A model generated the notes under the pieces. The model worked only from the letters and a program-made list of their open reading frames with translations, made no database searches and was not told the origin of the DNA. This document shows, piece after piece, positions 7,328 through 15,680 of a stretch of 21,273 bases of DNA. This DNA is from JBPCIX01 sp051005875 (GTDB lineage Bacteria > Actinomycetota > CADDZG01 > JAHWKV01). Positions within the stretch are counted from its first letter, which is position 1, and every line of letters begins with the position of its first letter. The stretch spans positions 1 to 21,273 of the forward strand of contig JBPCIX010000045.1 of NCBI GenBank assembly GCA_051005875.1. Direction: 5' to 3'. Both the position numbers and the translations under genes were made by a program.

Positions 7328-7795
7328 ATGAGCGCTTTCAGCACACAAAAGCACACTAAGCCGGTTGCTCTTGGCAATCTGGACGACCTTGTTAGGGCTC
7401 TTCGAAGATGCCCGGACGCTGAACCCGACGTATTGGTGGCATATCTTTTTGGCTCATGGGCCAGAGGTAAGTCTGGCCCGCTCTCGGATGTAGATATCGC
7501 AGTCTTGCTGAATCCAGAGTCAGATCCATGGAAGCGGCGACTCGCCCTTTTGGCGACCGTGGCCCAAGTGGTTGGATCGGAAAAGGCCGATGTGGTCATC
7601 TTGAATGAGGCGTCTGTGGACCTCGGTTATCGTGTTTTGAGAGACGGCATAGTTTTGGTGTCAAAAGATGAACCAGCACGGATAGGCCACTGGGTCCGAA
7701 CTGTGGACAGGTACCTCGATATGGCGCCATTCAGGCGGACGATCGCCGAAGGACTTTCCAATCGGATACGCGAAGGCAAGTTTGGTAGACGCTAG
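7328..7795 (+). CDS. MNT-type minimal nucleotidyltransferase, no HEPN partner
   Basis: 155 aa. AYLFGSWARGKSGPLSDVDIAVLL contains the pol-beta superfamily signature G42-S43 followed by D54-x-D56, and D88 in SEKADVVIL fits the third metal-binding acid. Proteins of this kind (MntA) transfer AMP to, and thereby silence, a HEPN RNase toxin. No HEPN gene is next to this one: the 270 bp after its stop hold no supportable gene. Instead it directly follows an RHH-PIN pair, so it may modify that toxin or its antitoxin, or act on a partner elsewhere. A TTG three bases upstream is possible, but the ATG is chosen because a paralogous leader and ATG occur at 20901-20917. The paralog at 20915 is about 80% identical over 88 residues. 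Confidence 0.85.
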   Translation: MSAFSTQKHTKPVALGNLDDLVRALRRCPDAEPDVLVAYLFGSWARGKSGPLSDVDIAVLLNPESDPWKRRLALLATVAQVVGSEKADVVILNEASVDLGYRVLRDGIVLVSKDEPARIGHWVRTVDRYLDMAPFRRTIAEGLSNRIREGKFGRR

Positions 7796-8065
7796 GGCCG
7801 TTCGAGCCTCATAAAGCCCGTAGTCAACGAGAAAGGTTCGGGGCTGGCCAAGGCTGCCTGGGGGACGATGGGTTGAGCCGCCCTTGAAGCCCGCCTTATG
7901 ACTCTACCTGCCGTGGCCGGGGGCGCCTAAGACCCACTTCTAGGAGGACCTGTTTTTCGGTGCGCGGAAGCGGTTTAGGGGCGCCCTGGAGTAAAAATAC
8001 GTCGTCGCGACCGATGGAATTCAGCGTCAATCTTGCTTTGATAGACGCAGGATGGTGCTATAGAG

Positions 8066-9001
8066 ATGGGCCCTGTGCCCAAGGCGAGAGAGACGGATGT
8101 TCGGCGGCTCACGATGCTAATGCTGTTATTTCTGGACTGCTGCGAGCAACTGGCGGCATTGGGAGAGGACGCAGCGGCTTCAGGGGAAGCAAGAGAACTC
8201 GAAGGACGCTTTTACGAGGCCCTCGGCGCGGCACGTCGGGTTGGCGCAGGCTATCTGGAGATCCGCTGCCTGCAGGGTTTGGCGGCCGTTCATGGGCTTC
8301 AAAAAGACTGGGAAACGGAAAGACGGCTGCTGAATGAGGCGCTTGAGTTAGCGCGCGTACACAGCGATGACAGGGCCGCGGCCGTAAGTCTTGCCAGACT
8401 CGCTGATCTTGCCGCCGCAGAGGGAGATTCCAGGTCCGCCTATTCATTGATAAGCGAAGCCATCGAACTACAAGCAGGCGTTGAAGACAGAGCAGGGCTC
8501 GCAGCTTCCCTTTCAACGTTGGCTTCGCTGGGCATTCTCAGCCGCCGGTTCAAGTTTGCCGCTCACCTGCACGGCGCCGCCCAAGCCCTTGTTGACCAGG
8601 CTGGAGTCAACCTTCCGGTTCTCCAGTCTGAAGACGCGGAGCAGAACCTTTCTGTGCTCAAGAAACACTTAGGTGTTGCCGACTTCCAGGCATCGTGGGA
8701 GGCGGGGACAACAATGAATGCTCGAGATGTCGCCGCCTACGCCTCAAGAGGCCGTGGCACGAGGGAACGCGCCTTGGAAGGCTGGGAAAGTCTGACAGAA
8801 CCGGAAAGGTCGGTCATGGAACTTGCGATCGAGGGGCTTACGTCAAACCAGATAGGCGAGCGCATCTTCATTTCGCCGCGCACCGTGGACGGCCACGCGT
8901 CCAACGCCCTTCGCAAGCTTGGGATACCCAATCGCCGCGAGCTCATCAGACAGACGAGGAACCGCAGTCAGGGACCAGGGGGGCCTCATAAAAACGCGTA
9001 G
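8066..9001 (+). CDS. Short LuxR-type regulator with TPR remnant (5'-truncated paralog)
   Basis: 311 aa. Residues from about 14 onward align with the last TPRs of the 937-aa protein (RCLQGLAAVHG versus RALQGRSQLAW; LLNEALELARVHSDD versus FLDEALKAARQASDK). These are followed by the shared YASRGRGTR block and a LuxR/GerE helix-turn-helix (LTEPERSVMELAIEGLTSNQ, ISPRTVDGHASNALRKLGI). There is no NTPase and no cysteine cluster. An in-frame TAG at 8042 blocks extension and no good ribosome site precedes the ATG at 8066, so it may be a truncation that lost its native start, yet the remaining frame is intact. The 270 bp upstream (7796-8065) contain an AGGAGG at 7942-7947 but no supportable gene. Probably still able to bind DNA if expressed. 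Confidence 0.75.
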   Translation: MGPVPKARETDVRRLTMLMLLFLDCCEQLAALGEDAAASGEARELEGRFYEALGAARRVGAGYLEIRCLQGLAAVHGLQKDWETERRLLNEALELARVHSDDRAAAVSLARLADLAAAEGDSRSAYSLISEAIELQAGVEDRAGLAASLSTLASLGILSRRFKFAAHLHGAAQALVDQAGVNLPVLQSEDAEQNLSVLKKHLGVADFQASWEAGTTMNARDVAAYASRGRGTRERALEGWESLTEPERSVMELAIEGLTSNQIGERIFISPRTVDGHASNALRKLGIPNRRELIRQTRNRSQGPGGPHKNA

Positions 9002-9004
9002 TTT

Positions 9005-9075
9005 GCACGCGTGCTTTCAGCGTTTCCGGGCGTAGCATGGGCCTAACGCTTTCCGTTAAAGCATGGAAAGTCGTT
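9005..9075. promoter_or_regulatory. Palindrome and imperfect hairpin after the short regulator
   Basis: GCACGCGTGC at 9005-9014 is a 10-base perfect palindrome just after the stop codon. Further on, CTTTCC (9049-9054) pairs with GGAAAG (9065-9070), extended by AACG/CGTT with one bulge. Neither is followed by a T-run. They could be weak terminators or protein-binding sites. The rest of 9002-9192 is a purine-rich stretch with nothing recognisable. Confidence 0.25.
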
Positions 9076-9192
9076 GACTCACCGAGAGGGCAGAAAGGGG
9101 AATAAAGGGCAAGCAGGGCAAGGTTCAGGTGGAGGCTTGTGGGATGCCCGACCCGCAAGATGAAGCCAATCAGTCCAAACAAGGAGGTAAGA

Positions 9193-9807
9193 GTGGCGAA
9201 GAATCGAATAAGTATCGAGCACTTGAGCAGAATCGTAGTTTCCTTGGTCGTCGGCTTGCTGACGATATTGATCGCCGGCCCGGCGGTCGCAGTAGAGTCG
9301 GGCGTTGGAGTTGTAACTGTGGGTACCTGGTTCGATGAGGGGACATCTACAGATCAGCCACCTCCGCCCCTGGGTAGTGAGCCCTGTGGCGGGACCGTAA
9401 CTCAAACCACTGCCACTTGGGCCCAAACCGGGAGCTACACGGCAAGTAGTGGAACTTCTTCGAATGGTTATGTTGGGCCGACTCAGGTAACGATGACCAG
9501 TAATGACCAGTACTGGTTCGACCCTATTGGCAGTTATAGCCAAGACATGTGTGCAGCTGCTCCACAGGCTCCGGGCCAGCCAGTCGCTGCTGCACTGACG
9601 GTCAAGTCAATCGCATCCAACTCTGTTAGTTGCGCTTTGACCGGAGTCTTCAGCCGGACCGCGGTAACAACTATTATGGTGACCTCTACTGGGACGTGCA
9701 CCGTCAGTGGTTTGCCCGCCAATGTGACCCATCTTTGGACCTTCGAACTCGTTGCAAATCCCCTCCAACCCAACACTATTACCGGAGGTATCTATTCAGA
9801 AACGTAG
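9193..9807 (+). CDS. Secreted small protein of unknown family
   Basis: 204 aa. The N terminus (AKNRISIEHLSRIVVSLVVG) with basic residues and a hydrophobic core, ending in AGPAVA before VESG, is a clear Sec signal peptide, so the product is exported. The mature part is rich in Thr, Ser, Gly and Val with short alternating strand-like segments. It has four cysteines (EPCGG, QDMCAA, VSCALT, GTCTVS) that could form two disulphides. I recognise no family and cannot assign a function. The GTG at 9193 is chosen because GGAGG (9183-9187) sits 5 bases upstream and because it gives a normal signal peptide; the open frame extends 18 codons further. A strong hairpin 100 bp downstream suggests it is a single-gene transcript. 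Confidence 0.75.
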   Translation: MAKNRISIEHLSRIVVSLVVGLLTILIAGPAVAVESGVGVVTVGTWFDEGTSTDQPPPPLGSEPCGGTVTQTTATWAQTGSYTASSGTSSNGYVGPTQVTMTSNDQYWFDPIGSYSQDMCAAAPQAPGQPVAAALTVKSIASNSVSCALTGVFSRTAVTTIMVTSTGTCTVSGLPANVTHLWTFELVANPLQPNTITGGIYSET

Positions 9808-9907
9808 TTAGTGCACGCCCAAAGTAATCGCCAACGTACGGCAGGTCTCTCCCGCGGGGATACTTAGGGCAATTTGCCCCGCTAGGTTGCCGTTTGGAAG
9901 TGGTTTG

Positions 9908-9943
9908 AAATGCGCTCGCCGGGGAGGCCCGGCGAGCGCATTT
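9908..9943 (+). terminator. Strong hairpin, probable transcription terminator
   Basis: A perfect 16-bp stem (AAATGCGCTCGCCGGG at 9908-9923 and its complement at 9928-9943) closes on a GAGG loop. The right arm ends in TTT but no longer U-tract follows. It separates the secreted-protein gene from the RCC1 operon. Apart from this hairpin and a possible -10 box at 10138, I see nothing in 9808-10149. Confidence 0.75.
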
Positions 9944-10137
9944 GGGTCGCGGCATTCACCGCCCTGAATTGAAGGTGTGAGACCACCCGAGACTCAACAG
10001 CGCGGCCTTCTCCGAGGAAATTCCTCTTGGTCTTGCTTCTGGTTAAAGTAAAGGTGGAGCGCGGCACTAGATTCGTCCGCCGGTAGCGCGGCTTTAAATA
10101 GGTTGCTTTGACCGATGCTTTTCTTCTCCAACCGCCT

Positions 10138-10143
10138 TACCAT
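10138..10143 (+). promoter_or_regulatory. Possible -10 box for a leaderless transcript
   Basis: TACCAT ends 6 bases before the ATG at 10150, and no Shine-Dalgarno sequence precedes that ATG. A TANNNT box 6-7 bases from the start codon is the usual layout of leaderless actinobacterial genes. There is no -35 element at normal spacing, so this is tentative. Confidence 0.35.
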
Positions 10144-10149
10144 CAAATC

Positions 10150-13100
10150 ATGAATCCTACGCGACGGAATCCACAACAAGCTCAGGGCCTAATCGCTTTG
10201 TTCCTTGTGTCAACGATAATGTCTCTGGGGCTGATACTTAGCGCCCAGGCATCGACGGCCGGAGTTCGGGCCTGGGGATACAACTCGAATCTCCAGCTTG
10301 GAAGAGTAAATGTGCCTGCCAACGTAACGACATCATCCGACCCAGCACTGGTCGACGGGCTGAACGGGCTGGATGTTGTTTCGGTGGCCGCTGGCAAATT
10401 GCACAGCGTCGCACTGATCGCCGACGGCACGGTCAAGACCTGGGGGAGCAACAGGTTCAATCAACTTGGAAACGGGCGCGGCGGGTTCGCCGGAGCAAAT
10501 AATAGCGCCTCGCCGGTTATCGTATGTTCCGATCCTCCTCCTGTTCCGCCGGCTGCTTGCAATTCTCTTGTAGGTGTCACAAGCGTCTCTGCAGGTGCCT
10601 TCCATAGTCTTGCTCTGAAGTCGAATGGAACCGTTTGGGGATGGGGCGATAATTCCTGCCAGCAATTGGGCGTTAGACAGTTGCCTACGGCCCAGCAGGT
10701 TGAGAATGCCAAACCAAAACCTAACCCGCTACTATTGCCATTTGACGTCAGTCCTGTCACGCAAATACCAGGGCTGCCGGAAAATATAGTCGCCATTTCT
10801 TCCGGCAAAGGGCATAACCTTGCCCTCGATTCTGATGGGGCCCTGTGGGCGTGGGGCGATAATTACTCTGGTCAGCTAGGCAGCGGCATCGACCCGCAGC
10901 GCGTTGGGCAGGGAATGACCAATAGTTTTGTTCCGCCGCTGGGTTTCGGCACCAACTCGTGCTACCCGGAAGGTTCAGAGCCTGGATTTCCACAAGGTGA
11001 GCCCACGAGAGTCGCCTTGCCCAGCAAAGTTGTCCTACCGCGGCCGGAGGATCTGGTGCCGGGGACCTTCGCGGCCGGCGCTGATCATAGCCTGGCCCTC
11101 ACTGTAGACGGCAAAGTTTGGTCCTGGGGCAATAATTGCTCCGGTGAGTTGGGTGTGTCCGATGCGGATCCAAACCTGCTGCCTCATCGTGGCTTGCCAT
11201 TGCCCGTCAGCGGCCTCGACGGGAAAGTGGTTGCGCTTGCCGCAGGGGGACGAAACCTGGCGGAAGGTGGGCAAAGCCTCGCTCTTACCCGTGACGGTCA
11301 GGTTCTGGGCTGGGGCCTGAAGGCGTTACTGGGTGGCGGTACACGCACCCTGTCAGGCGCCGAGGCTAGTATCAGTAGATCACCTTGTATCGACTCGGGC
11401 GCATCTCTCGAACCGAAATCGGTGAACATCGCCCCGGCAACCCAAGAAATTCAACCCAATCCTGTCATTGTCCCCCAGCCCGACGACGTTGCGGCAGTGA
11501 TCGCCGGGGCGCAGCACAGCCTTGCGATAACCTCTGAGGGGAAACTCTTTGCTTGGGGAAGAAACGCCTATGATCAGGTTGGAACATCGGCCCAACCTGA
11601 AATTCCATCGCAGGTGCTAGAGGGAGTGCATATGGCTTCCGCTCGGGACCACAATCTGGCGTTGCTCGGTCCGGCCCCTTCAAGGCCAAGCCTCACCTTC
11701 ACCTCGGGCACGCCCAATCCGGACCTATCATTGTTGCAGGGAATTATCGGTCAGATCGACCCTCCGGATACTGGACCTCTAACGGACAAACTGCCCAAGG
11801 AGGAGGACGTACCGGGTGGCCCTTCGGAGGAGGACGTACCGGATGGCCCTTCGCCGGTTACTCTTCCGGAAATCGCTGGCCGCGTACCCGGCACCGGCGG
11901 CGGCCTCATTGTTACAACACACATTTTAGATAGTGAGGCAGGATTGAGTCCCGTGCAATGTGGCCAAGTGGGCGTCTGCAACCCTCCCGGAGCAGCGCAC
12001 TTTCTTAGCCGGGCGGTCGCCTTCGTTACGCCCGGGCGGCAAGACCCACTCCGGCTTGCTTGGGTTCCTGGAATTTACGACACGACGGGAATAAACGGGA
12101 TGAAATCTGCCGGGTTCGAACACCCATGCCCGGCGCAAATAGCGCCTCCCGGGTGCTTCGATGTCGTCTATAACACCGATGAATACAGATTCTTCAATGC
12201 GTCAAACCCGGATCCTGATCCCACAAGGCGGGTAGATGTACCAGCAGACCAAAATCTTCGTACCGTCGACTTTAAGCAGTATGACGGGCTGGTCTTGGGT
12301 GGCTTCACGAGGATCCTGAATAACGACATCCTTGAGCGCCGCAGCCAGGACCTGTTTAGCTATGTCAATGGAGGAGGTGGGCTTGTCGTCATGCCCCCAG
12401 CAGGTCCCCGTAGCGGATGCAGCGAAACTTCGCCTTTTGCGGAATCTAGGGCGTGCTTCGCGAACAGCGGCGGGAAGGACACTTTTGCTGACAGCACCAA
12501 CAGATTCTTGCCCTTTCTGGACGAGCGGACACAACGTCCCCCGCAACCTGGCGTGGTAACTCCAGCGGGCGCCAGCGCAGGGATCAACCCGGCGGACGTT
12601 GCCGGACTTGTTGGGAGCACTTGGTATCCCTGCGAGGTGGAGGAGACACTTGAGACCTTCCCCGACGGGCGAATAGCCACTCTTGGCACCCACCAACCTA
12701 TCCCGCCGGTCCACATTTGCGGCAAAGTGTCCGATGTACCACCGACAGTCGAGGGAGACATCGGAACGAAGCCATTTACTTTTATGGTGAGCCTTGAAGT
12801 TTCTGAGGTGACTCGAACTACTCCAAGGGAACTCCACTATTCCACCATGGATGGCTCCGCAAAGCAGGGGAAGAGTTGTGACACATCGGGTCAACCAGAC
12901 GGCGCAGACTTTTTGTCCGCCGACGGAACCTTAACTTTCGGTCCGGCAGAAATTGGCCCCAAGAGCGTCACCATCCAAGTTTGCGGGGACACGATGGTCG
13001 AAAGTGACGAGGCCTTCACCTTGAAGGTAACTGACGCCAGCCCGGCAGGGAACTTCAAGGCTGTTGGACTAGCAACCATTAAAAACGACGATGATGGGCC

Positions 13101-13647
13101 TGCGGGCAAGGACCCCGGCCTGGGGGCGCCTCCGGGCGCGGGCGCCGAAAAGAACGGGTCAACCAGCCCGCCTCAGCCGGTAAACCCATCCAACGCAACT
13201 GGCGCCGCAGCGGCACCTGCCCTTGCCGTTGCTCCCGCCGTCGCGCTGGCGGCGGCGCCTGCTGTGGAAATTGCGACCTCGGAGGCTGTGGCCCAGGCCC
13301 AGGCCCAGGCCCAAGCCCAAGCAGGTGCCGGTGCTCAGGTGCATGCTCCTGCACTTGGTGGAACCATGGACAAGGAGCGTGAGCGTCAGCAGCAAGTTGA
13401 AAAGGCCTACATTAAGACCAGTCTTCCAGGCTCAGATGAACTTCTGGCCAGCTCGCGCGACTCCGGTTCGCTGCAAACTATAATCGTCATCGTTGGGGCG
13501 GCGCTGCTGTCTTTCGGCATGGCGGTTACGCGCTGGACCTTTACTGCCTCTCGAAGCGAAGAGCGGTCTGGATCGGGCACACCTAGGGTTTCAGGCCATG
13601 ATACCGAAGACTGGCTAAGGCGAAGACGCCAGCGAGCCCAGCGATAA
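10150..13647 (+). CDS. Large exported RCC1-repeat protein with Calx-beta domain and C-terminal membrane anchor
   Basis: 1165 aa. A signal peptide (GLIALFLVSTIMSLGLILSA) precedes about seven RCC1-type repeats at residues 39-505, seen as recurring AGxxHSLALxxDGxVWxWGxN...QLG (for example AGAFHSLALKSNGTVWGWGD), predicting a beta-propeller. After an EDVPxGPS linker, residues ~580-850 hold a Rossmann-like segment with YDGLVLGGF and LFSYVNGGGGLVVMPP that resembles GATase1/ThuA-like folds, though no catalytic cysteine is evident. A Calx-beta-like domain (about 867-980; ADFLSADGTLTFGP, DEAFTLKVTD) follows, then an Ala/Pro/Gln linker, a transmembrane helix (TIIVIVGAALLSFGMAV, about 1109-1126) and an Arg-rich cytoplasmic tail. 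It is thus surface-exposed and anchored at its C terminus. A TTG at 10108 would extend it but gives a poorer signal peptide. The FtsH gene starts 2 bp after its stop. Confidence 0.85.
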   Translation: MNPTRRNPQQAQGLIALFLVSTIMSLGLILSAQASTAGVRAWGYNSNLQLGRVNVPANVTTSSDPALVDGLNGLDVVSVAAGKLHSVALIADGTVKTWGSNRFNQLGNGRGGFAGANNSASPVIVCSDPPPVPPAACNSLVGVTSVSAGAFHSLALKSNGTVWGWGDNSCQQLGVRQLPTAQQVENAKPKPNPLLLPFDVSPVTQIPGLPENIVAISSGKGHNLALDSDGALWAWGDNYSGQLGSGIDPQRVGQGMTNSFVPPLGFGTNSCYPEGSEPGFPQGEPTRVALPSKVVLPRPEDLVPGTFAAGADHSLALTVDGKVWSWGNNCSGELGVSDADPNLLPHRGLPLPVSGLDGKVVALAAGGRNLAEGGQSLALTRDGQVLGWGLKALLGGGTRTLSGAEASISRSPCIDSGASLEPKSVNIAPATQEIQPNPVIVPQPDDVAAVIAGAQHSLAITSEGKLFAWGRNAYDQVGTSAQPEIPSQVLEGVHMASARDHNLALLGPAPSRPSLTFTSGTPNPDLSLLQGIIGQIDPPDTGPLTDKLPKEEDVPGGPSEEDVPDGPSPVTLPEIAGRVPGTGGGLIVTTHILDSEAGLSPVQCGQVGVCNPPGAAHFLSRAVAFVTPGRQDPLRLAWVPGIYDTTGINGMKSAGFEHPCPAQIAPPGCFDVVYNTDEYRFFNASNPDPDPTRRVDVPADQNLRTVDFKQYDGLVLGGFTRILNNDILERRSQDLFSYVNGGGGLVVMPPAGPRSGCSETSPFAESRACFANSGGKDTFADSTNRFLPFLDERTQRPPQPGVVTPAGASAGINPADVAGLVGSTWYPCEVEETLETFPDGRIATLGTHQPIPPVHICGKVSDVPPTVEGDIGTKPFTFMVSLEVSEVTRTTPRELHYSTMDGSAKQGKSCDTSGQPDGADFLSADGTLTFGPAEIGPKSVTIQVCGDTMVESDEAFTLKVTDASPAGNFKAVGLATIKNDDDGPAGKDPGLGAPPGAGAEKNGSTSPPQPVNPSNATGAAAAPALAVAPAVALAAAPAVEIATSEAVAQAQAQAQAQAGAGAQVHAPALGGTMDKERERQQQVEKAYIKTSLPGSDELLASSRDSGSLQTIIVIVGAALLSFGMAVTRWTFTASRSEERSGSGTPRVSGHDTEDWLRRRRQRAQR
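11799..11852 (+). repeat. 27-bp in-frame tandem repeat in the RCC1 protein linker
   Basis: Two 27-base units (11799-11825, 11826-11852) differ at one base and encode two copies of EEDVPxGPS between the RCC1 propeller and the next domain. Length variation between strains is likely. Confidence 0.9.
13291..13320 (+). repeat. Hexanucleotide repeat encoding Ala-Gln dipeptides
   Basis: Three GCCCAG units are followed by two GCCCAA units, coding for an AQAQAQAQAQ stretch in the linker before the membrane anchor. Slippage here would change linker length in steps of two residues without a frameshift. Confidence 0.9.
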
Positions 13648-13649
13648 CT

Positions 13650-15680
13650 ATGAAAAAGCCGGCAAAAAGCGCTCGCACGTTGAGATTGCTACTGATCAGC
13701 CTGCTTGTTCTAGCCGCTAGCTTCGCCATCCTTACTGTGCGCGCCTATAAAACGCCGGCCGTGGCCCGGGAAATGAGCATCGACGAACTTTACGCACTCA
13801 GCGCGAAGGGCCAAATCAGGCTGGCGCGACTCCTCGACGAGGATGCCGTGGTTGTCGGGAAGGTCTGTAGAGGCAATCCCGGGCGCACCGTACTCACCGG
13901 CGGCCCGGGGCAGCCCCCGGGCCCACCCTGCAAACCGCCCTATAAGCCCTTTCAAGCCTCGTACCCGAAGTCAGACGTTTCGACTTCCCAGATGATTGAA
14001 CGGATGGCAGCCGGCGGGGCCGAAGTGAAAATCGACAAGCAAACTTCAACTGCGATAACGAAATCCCTGCTCTCCGTGATGTTTCCCTTGCTGGTCCTGG
14101 CGAATCTATTCGGAATCATATTTGTGGCCAAAGGCGGCGACTCCACGATGGCCGAAATAGCCGGCTTCGGAAAGATAAGGAAAGGAAAGAAGAACAGCAA
14201 AGATGACCGCCCCTCAACAGGGGTGACGTTCGAAGACGTGGGGGGAGCGGAAGAGGCGTTAGTCGAACTAAGAGAGGTGACCGACTACTTAAAGGACCCC
14301 GAAAAGTTTGAGGAATACGGGGCCTCCGTCCCCAAGGGGGTGCTGCTGTTCGGCCCGCCCGGGTGCGGAAAGACGCTTCTTGCCCGTGCGGTGGCGGGCG
14401 AGGCAGGGGTGCCCTTTTTCCCCGTTTCGGGGGCAGAGTTCGTCGAGTCGCTGGTGGGCGTCGGCGCTGCCCGTGTCCGGGATTTGTTTGCCCAGGTGAA
14501 GGAGGTAGCTCCTGCGATCGTTTTCATCGATGAGATAGACGCAGTCGGGCGAAAGCGCGGGGGCGAGGGTTCCACCGGTGGCGAGCGTGAGCAGACCGTG
14601 AACCAGCTTTTGGTAGAGCTGGACGGGTTCGAAGCAAATACCGGGATAGTCCTTATGGGCGCAACCAACCGGCCCGATATTTTGGACCCCGCCCTTTTGC
14701 GGCCGGGACGCTTTGACCGCCATGTCACATTGGAAACTCCCGACCTTCACGGCCGTCAAACCATACTTGAGCTGCACGCAAAGACCAAGCCGATTGAAGG
14801 GGGCGTGGACTTCGAGCACTTAGCCCGGCGCACTCCCGGTTTTACCGGCGCCGACCTCGCGAACGTGATCAATGAGGGAGCGTTGCTTGCTGTAAGAAAG
14901 GGGCCAGGGAACAAGATTGGGATGGAAGAGCTCACTGAAGCCGTACAAAGAGTGCTCCACGGCCCAATGCGCCGGGGGACCATAATGGGCCCCGAAGAAC
15001 GAAAGCGGATCGCCTATCATGAGGCCGGTCATGCGTTGGCGGCGTCGGCTTTGGGCCAAGCAGCGTCCGTGCAGCGGGTTTCGATAGTCGCGCGGGGTCG
15101 GGGCCTGGGATCATCCGCCATCGACGACCAGGATAATCGTGTTCTGTTCACAACGAGCGAAATGCGGGCGAGTCTCGTGGTGACCATGGCCGGAATAGCC
15201 GCCGAGCAAGTGGTTTTCGGCGAAACTTCGACCACCGCGAAGGATGATCTCGAAAGGGCTAATGCAGTCGCTCGGGAAATGGTGGGTGTCCAGGGTATGT
15301 CTGGCGAGATTGGCCCGCTTCGGTTGCTGTCCACCGAAGGCGGCTACCTTGGCGCCGACGCCAGAGTGGTCGAGGCAATCTCGGGCCAAACTTTAGGAGC
15401 CTTCGACGCAGCCGTTCGTGCCCTCATTGACGACGCCCAGGCAAATGCCCAGAAAGTGCTGGTTCAGCACCGTGTGCACCTTGACCAGATGGCCGTCACC
15501 CTCGTGGATCAGGAAACCCTGGAGGGGGCCCCCTTGGAGGCTCTTCTTGCCGGCGTGAACGCCGAGGAAGCCAATTTCTCGGGAAACGGTGTTTCGTTTC
15601 CCGAAGGCTCTCGCCGTAAGCCAAGGCGACCCCCAAGAGCGGGTAGCGCTGAAAGCGTTCCGGCCACAGGGCCCGAGTGA
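13650..15680 (+). CDS. ftsH: FtsH-type membrane AAA+ zinc metalloprotease
   Basis: 676 aa. TM1 is at about residues 12-31. A loop of about 105 aa outside the membrane, Pro/Gly-rich with two cysteines, leads to TM2 at about 140-160. The AAA domain has Walker A GPPGCGKT (235-242), Walker B IVFIDEID with D294/E295, and the second region of homology RPGRFDR with the arginine finger. The protease domain has HEAGH (457-461) and the third zinc ligand in KDDLERA (D533), so both activities should be intact. It would extract and degrade membrane or cytosolic proteins. Oddities: the pore loop reads FVESLVG, with Leu268 where FtsH normally has the substrate-gripping Phe of FVG, and the C-terminal tail is basic and Pro-rich. 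The ATG lies 2 bp after the RCC1 stop and the TGA overlaps the next gene's GTG, so it sits mid-operon. Probably an accessory FtsH rather than the housekeeping copy. Confidence 0.92.
   Translation: MKKPAKSARTLRLLLISLLVLAASFAILTVRAYKTPAVAREMSIDELYALSAKGQIRLARLLDEDAVVVGKVCRGNPGRTVLTGGPGQPPGPPCKPPYKPFQASYPKSDVSTSQMIERMAAGGAEVKIDKQTSTAITKSLLSVMFPLLVLANLFGIIFVAKGGDSTMAEIAGFGKIRKGKKNSKDDRPSTGVTFEDVGGAEEALVELREVTDYLKDPEKFEEYGASVPKGVLLFGPPGCGKTLLARAVAGEAGVPFFPVSGAEFVESLVGVGAARVRDLFAQVKEVAPAIVFIDEIDAVGRKRGGEGSTGGEREQTVNQLLVELDGFEANTGIVLMGATNRPDILDPALLRPGRFDRHVTLETPDLHGRQTILELHAKTKPIEGGVDFEHLARRTPGFTGADLANVINEGALLAVRKGPGNKIGMEELTEAVQRVLHGPMRRGTIMGPEERKRIAYHEAGHALAASALGQAASVQRVSIVARGRGLGSSAIDDQDNRVLFTTSEMRASLVVTMAGIAAEQVVFGETSTTAKDDLERANAVAREMVGVQGMSGEIGPLRLLSTEGGYLGADARVVEAISGQTLGAFDAAVRALIDDAQANAQKVLVQHRVHLDQMAVTLVDQETLEGAPLEALLAGVNAEEANFSGNGVSFPEGSRRKPRRPPRAGSAESVPATGPE

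Noticed and set aside
7796..8065. Searched for a HEPN partner of the first MNT gene
   Set aside because: No frame of suitable length with a HEPN-like Rx4-6H motif is present between the MNT stop and the next regulator.
7960..8337. 125-codon plus-strand frame with an AGGAGG upstream
   Set aside because: The site is 12 bases from the GTG, and most of the frame is an Arg/Gly-rich shadow of the 311-aa regulator, whose own frame shows TPR homology. The AGGAGG may be a relic of a longer regulator.
12202..12894. 230-codon minus-strand frame inside the RCC1 gene
   Set aside because: Antisense to a gene with clear domains; no motif or start context.
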